Shown: piece after piece, positions 11,985 to 22,000 of the stretch
Position numbering within the stretch: position 1 is the first letter of the stretch
Layout: every line of letters starts with the position of its first letter
NCBI GenBank assembly: GCA_040954595.2
Contig: CM082591.2
Location: forward strand, 7,254,001 to 7,318,000
Direction: 5' to 3'
Length of the DNA: 64,000 bases
Origin: Balanoglossus misakiensis
Lineage: Eukaryota; Hemichordata
Notes under the pieces: model-generated
What the model was told of the DNA's origin: nothing
The model's database searches: none
What the model saw: the letters and a program-made list of their open reading frames with translations, nothing else
Made by a program: the position numbers and the translations under genes

Positions 11985-12750
11985 TATATGTAATAACCCA
12001 GGGTACACTGTAACACTCGCTGAGCTTGATCTTGATCTTGTAAGAAGATGCACGAAGTTGGGATCCAGCAAATTTCCTGATGAAGCACCAATCGCCATCA
12101 ATGGCGACAACCAAGTATCGGCTACGAGCATGTGATTATCTGCATGCAAATACACTAATTCGCCAACCTTGATGTCATTCTGGTGAGCAGTTTTGTTTCT
12201 GGACTTGGATAGCTGGCTGTACGGGTGGTTTATAATATGCGCTGTTCGTGTTGTTTGCTAATCAGTTCACGATCAGAAAGTGGGATCTGGTCATTGGTGA
12301 ACTGGTTTCGCTGTGTCAGCATTTCCCGGGGAGATAAACAACGGCTCCTAATGCGGGAGTTGAGTCGTGCTGTAGCTATAGCCAGGTTAAGTGGACTGAC
12401 AGAATCGCCACCAGGTTCTTGGCGAAGGAGCTCTTCTTCCAGCTCATAGATGGCTTTTTCTGCAACTGGGTTTTTGTTGGGGTTCTTTATGCAGCCTATA
12501 TCGATGCATATGCGCAAATGGTGGAGAGTCTGGTGCGTGGTCAACGCAAATGATGGCATGTGGGCCGTCTAGTGGACGTAGCTCTATGCATATACGTGCA
12601 AGGCTGTCGCGAAGTGTAACATGGTTTTCATTCTCGATGATGCATGTTGATGTGTAAGAAGTTGTAGTTTCTCTGAGGACAAGAATGAGTTGTCGACTGC
12701 GCTTGAGGACATCAGCCGCGTAGTTAATACCAACAACTTCTGGGGGGTCT
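11985..12750 (-). pseudogene. LTR-retrotransposon integrase C-terminal fragment (unit A)
   Basis: On the minus strand, 12230-12559 reads IKNPNKNPVAEKAIYELEEE followed by RLNSRIRSRCLSPREMLTQR. This is the end of an integrase core of a Ty3-like Pol as seen in many invertebrate genomes. Further on, 12114 down to about 12000 reads VAIDGDWCFIRKFAGSQLRA, the DNA-binding tail. Frames are broken between the pieces. No protease, RT or LTR is found around it, so this is a stranded fragment. Confidence 0.65.
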
Positions 12751-12762
12751 TCTGTTGTTTGC

Positions 12763-12924
12763 TCAGCTAGGCTGTTGGGCAGTTTCTTTAAGGAGGCGCA
12801 TGTGTGGCATTTGGCCGTTTTGTACGAAGCGCTCCCATTTTTCTCTCAGTTCTTTGCTTTTGGGAAATCTATGTACACTACGGATAGTGTTTTTACAGCC
12901 CCCGACGACGCACTGTTTGACCAT
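12763..12924 (-). CDS. THAP-type zinc-finger N-terminal exon (unit A)
   Basis: This short minus-strand frame has 53 codons and a start codon at 12922-12924. It opens MVKQCVVGGCKNT and continues SVHRFPKSKELREKWERFV, the first half of a THAP C2CH zinc finger (first Cys pair, FP block and the invariant Trp). THAP domains bind DNA in transcription factors and in P-element-type transposases. The second Cys/His pair is not present before the stop, so this is either a first exon whose partners are gone or a truncated gene. It lies directly upstream of the integrase fragment on the same strand. Confidence 0.55.
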   Translation of the reverse strand: MVKQCVVGGCKNTIRSVHRFPKSKELREKWERFVQNGQMPHMRLLKETAQQPS

Positions 12925-13008
12925 AATGATGGAAACGCGGGACTCTAGCTTTGGGCTAGGCTGTGCAACGATATCACTGTTTACATACTGGCAACGACTT
13001 CCCCCCAA

Positions 13009-13016
13009 TGACGTCA
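13009..13016. promoter_or_regulatory. CRE-type palindrome TGACGTCA upstream of the THAP exon (unit A)
   Basis: A perfect TGACGTCA lies 85 bp upstream of the minus-strand THAP start codon, in a locally GC-richer stretch. It is the consensus for CREB/ATF proteins. It is conserved in unit B. Promoter function is an inference from position only. Confidence 0.35.
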
Positions 13017-13508
13017 TGTCACATGTCTATACGCGGCAAATACGAATTGAGATTTTTTCTGAGGGACATGAATTTCGACGATTTTATTAATGAATCATTA
13101 ATTATAGAAAACCATAGCCAAAATATAATGTCTTGATTTGGATAAAATGGTTATTTTACTAAATGAATGTTTAACACTCAAATGAAATAAAAATAGGTGT
13201 AATAATTCCTTTAAGCTCCAACTATTCTGTCAATCACAGTAGGACATGATTCAGCATGCAGACTATGGTTAATATTTAATCCTTCATGTTGTGGCCTGGC
13301 TTTACACTGACTGTGACCTCGTTTGACCTTTAGGGAGCTGCTTTACAATCATGTCATATCACGTAGTATACCGGTAGAGTATGCAGTCATGAATATGTCA
13401 CAATACTAATTACATACTGTCAAGTTTTCCCTAAAACAAATTTCACCATCGCCTACCGGTACAGCAGTATTATACCGTACTGTATACTGGTATACTTCTT
13501 CCCAGCAG

Positions 13509-13518
13509 GAATGTAATT
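13509..13518 (+). promoter_or_regulatory. Start-stop minimal uORF (ATGTAA) just upstream of the gene start (unit A)
   Basis: ATG TAA at 13511-13516 sits two bases before the main ATG at 13519. It follows a pyrimidine-rich stretch ending in AG (13508) that could be a 5'UTR acceptor. The same arrangement occurs at 48630-48635. Start-stop elements can stall or recycle ribosomes. If the acceptor is used the element lies at the very 5' edge of the exon. Confidence 0.35.
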
Positions 13519-16051
13519 ATGTCAGAACCATCTGCAGCACTGGTTGTATTGAAATCATGGGACAAGGAGGCAAAGACCTCCCAACCAACTCAAGCTATAA
13601 TCAAACATCTCAAAGAAAACACACTCCAGTCTGAGAATGTTTCTAAATTCCTCTGTACTACCCTTGAAGTTGAAGTTAGTGAAGAACAAGAGAAAGATGC
13701 AGAGAGTGTTGATGCTACTTTGATCCCAGCTACAAAAAGCGAGTGGTTGGATCCTCATGAAGACCCCCCTGGAGTACACTGGCTTGTTAACCATAGCATT
13801 TACTTCCCAGGACTGAAGGATCTGAAAAACATCCAACATGTAGTTGGATATTCTCCAAACACACACAAAGCAGCAGCTGCAATTCGTAAAAGTCTCTTCC
13901 CTGAAGCCAAACTTCACCAACTCAGTCTTCCTGAACCACCACCTGTGGCAGCATTAATGGTCATGCAAACCTGGCAGACAGAATCAGAAGATCAGACAAC
14001 AACACCAACTCATCAGCTTGTCACAAAATTTCGAGAAGAAACCCTGAAGTCAGAGAAAGTTTCTCAATCCTACTGTACTACACTTGATGTTGAAGTGAGT
14101 GAAGAACAAAGGAAAGATGCAGAGAAATTTGATGTTACTTTGATCCCAGCTACAAGAAATAAGTGGTCATCTGCAGATCCTCTTGAAGACCCCCCTGGGG
14201 TAAACTGGCTTATTAACCATGGTATATACTTCCCAGATCTGAAGAAACTGAAAAACATCCAACATGTAGTCGGATATTCTCCAAAGACACACAATGCAGC
14301 AGCCGCAATTCATGAAAGTCTCTTCCCTGAAGCCAAACTTCACCAACTCTCACTTCCTGAACCACCAGCTGCAGCGTTACTGCTACTACCAACCTGGGAC
14401 ACAACCTCAGAAGGGCAGATTACAAAACCAAGTCATATGCTTGTCAATGAGTTCCATGAAAAGATAAAGTCTGAGAATGTTTCTGAATTCCTCTGTACTA
14501 CCCTTGAAGTTGAAGTGAGTGAAGAACAAAAGAAAGATGCAAAGCGTTTGAATGTCACTTTGATCCCAGCCAAAAGAAACAAGTGGTTGGATCCAAAGAA
14601 AGATCCACCTGGAGAACACTGGCTTATTCACCATGTTACACACTTCCCAGGACTGAAGAAACTGAAAAACATCCAACACGTAGTCGGATATTCTCCACAG
14701 ACACACAATGCAGCCAAAGCAATTCATGAAAGTCTCTTCCCTGAAGCCAAACTTCATCAACTCCATCTTCCACATCCACCTCCTGGGGCACTGTTTGTGT
14801 ATAATGAATGGAACAAAGAAGATTGTGGCTTGACTGGGTTTCACAGAACTCTTGTACAAGATTTCTGTAAAAGGAAAGTCAAAGAAGGAAGAGCTTACTC
14901 CACTCTGGTTGGTGTCAAAGTCAGTGATGACCAGAAGGCAGATGCTGCCAAGTGTCAGGTTAAATTGATTGCAGCACGACAACCAGAAGACAAAACTGAA
15001 CCAGAAGATGATCAGCCAAATTTAAAATGGTTGACGAAATATCATGAAATCTACTACCATCACCTCAGACAGCTACAAAACATCAAGTATGTTGTTGGTT
15101 ATGCTCCAAGAACTGGATTCGCTGCTGCAAATATCAGAAAAAAGTTGTTTCCTAATGCAGAATTAGTGATGATCAACCATGCCTATGAAGAACGCAACTG
15201 TCTGTTGAAACAACCAAAAGGAAAGTTTAGTGAAATGATGCTGAAGCTGGCCAGTGAAGCTGACATCATCTTTTCTATTGGTCCAAGTATGTATGAGCAT
15301 TTCAAGAACGAATACCGGGCTACCTTTGATGGCAGGGAACTACACATGATCCCTCATGAAGAGATTTTCCCCAGACCTGCTGAAGTCTTTTTCAGAAAAG
15401 ACACAACGTTCCTAGATGGAGTGACTACTCACAGCATACTGACATACGGGCAGATTGATACACAAGAAGCCTTGGACAGATGTGAGACAATAGCAGCTGC
15501 TATTGGAAGTGCAGCAAACACGGTGAAAGACTTTCACAACAAACTTCTGAATTGGTCAATACGGGGAGCAGGTGAGGCTGAACTGAAGCACATTCTACAG
15601 CAGATGAACAGCAATCATGTAATGGCATATCCTCACCCAGATTACTCAGAAAAGACCTTAATGATATCAGTGCATCAATCTCATAGTTGTCTTCCTGTCT
15701 CTGTCTACAAGGACTATCCATATAGCGGTTTAGAAGCTATAGCAGTTGGACTACCAACCTATCCTGATGAATATTCCCAGCTTGGAAAGTTAGTCCAGAA
15801 ATACTTCCCACACCATGCAGACAAATGTGTAGTGTCACACTCATATGATAAGATTTCAAAGAAGATAATATGGAGTGTCAAGAACACCAGGTTAGCTTTT
15901 GAAGAAGCTAAGGAGCTGAAGAAGGCTCTCATGGAGTGTGAAGATGTCAACAAGTGTTACGCCAAATTCACCAGTTTGTTGACACCAGAGGAAATAAGGG
16001 AACAGGAAGACAGAGTTGACCCATGTGGCAAGGATACTGAAAATCCTGCAG
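13519..16051 (+). CDS. Exon 1, copy A: four GT-B-like modules and GT4-like C-domain
   Basis: This exon encodes 844 codons, phase 1 at the end (CAG|GTATGG). Modules of about 136 aa begin near residues 6, 143, 283 and 417. Each runs from a hydrophobic strand plus Trp through EVEVSEEQ or KVSDDQ and DPPGxxWL to NIQHVVGYSPxTxxAA, ending FPEAKLHQL. Only the fourth has the Gly-rich GLTGFHRTL loop typical of a GT4 N-domain. The rest resembles a GT4 fold: MINHAYEERN, EADIIFSIGPSM, EIFPRP, THSILTYGQID, then YKDYPYSGLEAIAVGLP. The last should carry an E-x7-E pair, but the first Glu aligns with Lys. Catalysis is therefore doubtful. Confidence 0.85.
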
Positions 16052-19000
16052 GTATGGGACATTATAAATATTTTACCATCAACGCTTTGGTTCAGGATAC
16101 AATTATGTGGTTTTGTTTCTTGACCTGCAAGACTTATATAGTCAATTTTTAATTCTTGACTATCGTATTAGTGGATTAATTCTCCTTCAAACCAATCATG
16201 GCTTCTGCAATGTTTGAAGTTTGAATTATCATATAAACATTATTTACATACTGATCTTAACTATTTGTCTCGTTAGCAAAGCTGCAAATAAATTATCAAT
16301 ACACCAGGTGTTATTTTTCGATATCCATATTCCGGCCCCTCATACAATGAATGGACCACCACAAGTGGTAGGTCCATACATGCTCATACCAAACAGAAAT
16401 TCAAACTGATGCAGTGTGTGTGGATGGATTAATTGAATGTGCATATTAGTTCACTATGCAATGTTGTATCTTACACAATTGCTTAATTGTTGTTCTATCT
16501 GTCATCATCCATAGATAATCCCACTGACACAAAAATTGCAATCCACGTCCAACTGGATGAAAATGTCTACCTGGGGTATCTAGCAGAAAATGAGGGCCAG
16601 AATGAGGAAAGACAGCAAACTATATCTACAGCTTGGAACAACTGCCAACAAGAGTTGAACAGAAGAGCAGCTGATGTGGTATCCAATAGTGACGACATCA
16701 ACAAAGTCAAGAAAGCCTGCACTGATAAACTGGGGAAAGTGGACATAACCAATATGGAAACAGGGTCTCTGCAAATCACAGCCGACATGCGTAGACTTTA
16801 TAATCTGTACAGATTGCGGGGAAGCTGTCTTGAAGATTCAAGAAGTTTAGCCAAGGCATTAGAACCAATCTTGATGACAGATGAAATGACAGAGGCCAAC
16901 ACAGCTGGAATTCCACTACAGTTGATAGCTACATATGACCAAGCCAGGTTTGATGAACTGGAACTATTCTTTCTGAACAGTAAGTTTTGTTTATCAGAAA
17001 CGGCAATAATAAACCTCTCAGATTATTGATTAAACCAGAAAAAAATGGTTGCAATTGCCTTCCAAAAGAGATTAAAATCTTTCTGAAGCATGGTATTTAA
17101 TTTATCAAGTTGATTTGACAAAGACTTCATATCAACATTTCTACTCAATGTACATGTAACTTGTTTGACATATAGATGAAATAGGATAACTTAAATTTTG
17201 AATGACTTCTGTGTGTATACGTAATTGTTGTAACAGTAACAGATATGATTTCCTAGAAAAAATGTTTTATTTATTATCTTTCAGGAGATGGTGGAGGAAT
17301 AGGACCTGTGGTATGTAACGACAGCGTAGACGATGAATATGTCAATGAGATACTGGCTGAGGTATGCTTTGTAATTTTAACCCTTAAAGTGCCACACCTG
17401 ACCAATTGCAAGCCAAGCTGCTCTTGGATGATTATTGTCTTCCAGAGTCATGTTGACTACACAGGTCAATTTATTGTGAGTGCTAAAAAAATATGACAGT
17501 GATAGATGCATGATGAATTTATGCACTTCATAATGTATCCAGTAAAAGGATAAAGCCTTTTATGCAGCATAACTTCCAATTTCAGGTTGATAGAACACAC
17601 CTAACTTTGCAACGGGAGGTTACAGAAAAATATGTTGATATTGAACAGACTGACCTGAAACAAAGTGAGTAATTTAATATAAATAATAGTCAAGTACTGG
17701 AAATATTTGGTACGTACTCTAGTCCACATTTGTTCATCTTTTGACTTTCTGGTCCAGCTGTGATCAGATAACTTGGGCATATATTTTGCTTAGAACACAC
17801 TGACCACAATTTTCAAACGAACACTTATATACACAGTGGGGGATATGTGCACACACTGCACATAAGGCTTCATAAATATTCACAGATTAGAATGGATTTT
17901 TGTCTTCAACATTGGATTTTTGTCTTCAACATTTCAGTCTTTCAAATGCTCAGAGATTGGGCATGATATTTCAAATGCAATCATAAATAATTACTGACAT
18001 GAATGGTTTGTTAACAGTTATTCAAATTTTTCTCTTGACAATTACACACATATTTGACTTGTCAGTGTACACTTACACTATAATGTCCTGACTTTTTTTT
18101 ATCTGAGGGATGATGTAGGAAGGATTTTGTTGTGGCCATGATATCTGGTTATGGGTTATATTTTACATTCAACACCGTGAACCACTTATTCTTTCTTCAT
18201 AACCAGCTTAATTTGATGCTTTATGTGCCAAGACTTAAAACCTGATGTTGTGTGTATTTTGCAGGTGGGATATTATCCAAGTTGTTGTTCCTTGAGATTG
18301 ATCCAACACGAGAAATCCAGAAGTCAGCTGACAAATATGCATCTCTGATACTCAACAGTGAGCAGTGTAAAAGACAGAAAGGAAGGCAGTGTGACATCAT
18401 ACAACTATCAGGGAAAATGACCAAGAAAGTTCAGCATATCCTATCTCACAGACCTCAAGTCTTAGAGTTACTGGGTGTTAGAAGGTATTTTATGACTGAC
18501 ACAGAAAGCATGGATTTCAGTGAATCAGGTAACTCGCAAATATGATGCAAACACCACATTTCCTTTACAAAGGGAAGTACCGGTATGTTTGCTGCACTTT
18601 GTAATAAAAAGTAATGGGAACATACACAGCTATGCACTGGTGTGCAACATGAATGAAACTTTACAATAGTTATGCAATAATATCATTCTCTATGTGTGAT
18701 AATTATGGAACTTTATACATGCCGAAGGTTACTTGTTATCAATAACATATATATTTATCTACATTCTCCATTTCAGAGTTGGAAGAAGAAATCATACAAC
18801 ATGGCAGACCAATTCATCCCATACCAGTAGAGTCTATCAGCTTACAAGCAAAAAGCTTACTGCCCTTTGAAGCTAGTGCAAAGCAGCTCAAAGAACTAAA
18901 ACAACTGTTGGATGGGGCCCTGACAGAGAAGTCCACAATTCAGACTGAGTCAGTTGAGAATAAGAGAAAGCTAGTTGGAGAAATCACTAAACTGCAGACT

Positions 19001-22000
19001 GAGTCAGTTGAGAATAAGAGAAAGCTAGTTGGAGAAAACATTAAACTGCAGACAGAGAAAATGATTCTAGAGAATCAGTTGAAAGAAGCACTTCAGGAAA
19101 AGTCACTCTTAGAAGAGCAGTACAAACAGAAACTTGCAAGTGTTGAGAAAGTAGCCTCAACACAACTTATGGATGTCATTTCCCTGAAGCAAAGATTGGA
19201 AGAGTCAGACCCTAGAAACATCCAAGAATTACACTCTAAACTTGAACAACAAGAACAAACCATAACTGAGCTAAAGTCAAAATTATCCAAAATTCAGGAT
19301 GAGCAATCTGACACTGAGTTGCAACTGAAAACTGCTAAAACTCTTCAACTGGAAGAAGATGCAAAATTGCAAATAGAACAAGGTGAGATTGTTTATGAAT
19401 CTGCTCGATAATTCCTGCATCAGGAAATCCTTAAGTTAAATTGCCAGCTCATATATGTAGATTTAAAAAATGCAAATTTTCATTGTTGTAAGAATTATAA
19501 CCAAGTACTTAACATTTAATTTCAAATATTTGTAGGCAAACTCACACCATCTGATGTGCCTCTCAAGAAAGATGACACAGGAGACATATCACCTGTAACC
19601 ATGGCTACAAAAGATGAAGATGAGCCTGTGAAACCAGCATCAATGCAACCTGAGATGGCATCAGAAGAAACAGGAGCAGAGAAAGCCGGACATCCACAAC
19701 CAGAGACAATGGGAAAAGAAGACACTGAGGCTGTGGCCGAGATGACGGAAGGAGATGGAACTGAGACTGAGAAAACCAAAGCAAAACAATTTAAGACAAA
19801 GGAAAAAGGTACACCAGTAAAACCTGTCAATAACAAACTTAGAAAGTTGGAACTACATTTACATCAATCTGATGTTGGAAAGCATGGTATAGTATACTAG
19901 TATTCTTGATAGAGAAAAATCAGTCACAGATATGCAATGAGATGAGTAAACATTCAATGTTGGCCAAATGATTCAATCTGATGTTGGAAAGCAGTACCGG
20001 TATATTCTTGACAGAGGAAAATGAGATATCCCATAAGAAATAAGAAATCATTCCATTAAATATCAGCCAAACGTAATCAGATTAATTGACAGCACTATCG
20101 TAGTCAGTGTGTACTTGTAAATTCCACCCAATCACCTTTCTATCCACTCGACACTGGGGTACCAAAGGGATCAGTTCTTGGTCCCATACTTTTCAATATG
20201 TACACGTCTCCATTAGGTGAATTAGTTCAAAGTCATGGTTGTCTTTATAGTTTTTATGCAGATGACTCTTTACTTTATATGTCTTTTAGTAAAGACAACG
20301 CAGCAAGAACTGTTTCGAATCTTGAACTTTGGATGTCTGAAAACTTCTTGTGCTTAAACGATGATAAAACTGAATTTGTTATTTTCTCTGGTACTTCAGT
20401 TGATCTGTCTGCTAGAGGGATTTCAGAAATTCGTGTTGGCGATGCTCTGATTCCCGTCCAATGTCAGGCTAAGAGCCTTGGAGTGATCCTTGACTCTTGT
20501 CTGACAATGAAGCCACATATTTGACAGATCTGCCGCTCTGCCACTTTTCATTTACGTCGCATTGCGCTTATTCGCAAATATTTATCTCAATCTGCTACAG
20601 AGCAATTAGTTCATGCATTCATTACTTCTCGAATTCACTTTTATTTGGGCTCCCGAAGTATTCAACCAAACGTATTCAACGTGTTCAGAATATTGCTGCT
20701 AGAATTGTTACTCGTTCAAAAATCACCTGTCACATCACTCCAATTTTGTATCAGTTGCACTGGCTACCTGTTACTCAGCATATTGTTTTTAAGATGTTAG
20801 TTCTCATTTTTAAATCCATTCATAAACTTGGTCCAATCTATCTTTCTAACATGACTAAACTATATGTTCCGTGTCGCAATTTAAGGTCAGCTTATCAGTT
20901 CAAACTCTGCCCTGTTCGATCACGCACCAAGAGTTATGGTGAACCGTGCTTTTACTGTTGCTGCTCCAATTCTTTGGAATAATCTTCCACTCACCAATCG
21001 CCAGGCACCAGACTTATCTGTTTTTAAATCAAATGTTAAAACTTTACTTTTTAAATCTGCTTTATAGCCATTTGTTGTAGTGTTATTTTTGCTTTTAGCG
21101 TCATTGATCACATTTTTTGTGGATACTGACGCTATATAAATAAATTATTATTATTATTATTATACTATATTTTCATTGTTTGATCACTTTCTTTTGCAGA
21201 AGAAAAGCAATCCAAAGGTGTGACCAGCAAGACAAGGAGATTTTTTGGTGGAAGTAAAGAAACTGCTGGTGATTCTGGGACTACAGGAAGTAAAGACATA
21301 TCTGAGGATACAAAGGGAGCCAGTGTTTCAACATACTCTTCTCAAACAGGTATGTGCATTTCATCTCAGTGATAGAAAATAACAGTTGAATACATGTGTT
21401 GATTATAAGGGACCAGTTGATTCAAAACTTCAAGTAAATGTTCAATCATTGGTTGTAAAACCTCTACTATTACTTTTGCAGAAGATGAGCCGCCTAAAGG
21501 CATTGTCAGCAAGATGAGGAGAATTTTTGGTGGAAGTAAAGAAACTGTTGGTGATTCAGGGACTACAGGAAGTAAAGAGATATCTGAGGATACAAAGGGA
21601 GCCAGTGTTTCAGCAGAATCTTCTAAAACAGGTATGTAAATAACAGTTGAAAACATGTGTTGATAATAAAGGACCAGTTGATTCAAAACTTCAAGTAAAT
21701 GTTGAATCATTGGTTGCCAGACTTCTACCGGTACTACCAAACTGCATTGTGTGTAAATGTATAATATAAGAAAACTTGATGACATAACATTTATGGCACT
21801 TACCAGAAACCTTGACATCACAAAGCAAATTTTTACAAGTATGAGGCAAGATGAGAATAGAGGTCTGGTCACCAACAATTCAGAGAGTCCAAAATCATTA
21901 TAAGAAACTTTTCACTTGATCAAACATAAACAAAGTAACATCAGAAGATACCAACCTTGTCATCTTTGAATTCAACTTTGTATTCTTTGCAAGAATAGAT

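Noticed and set aside
13555-14982. Long minus-strand frames opposite exon 1 of copy A (and the same in copy B)
   Set aside because: They mirror the repeated modules on the other strand. The plus-strand frame is far longer, has splice phase agreement between copies and a recognisable fold.
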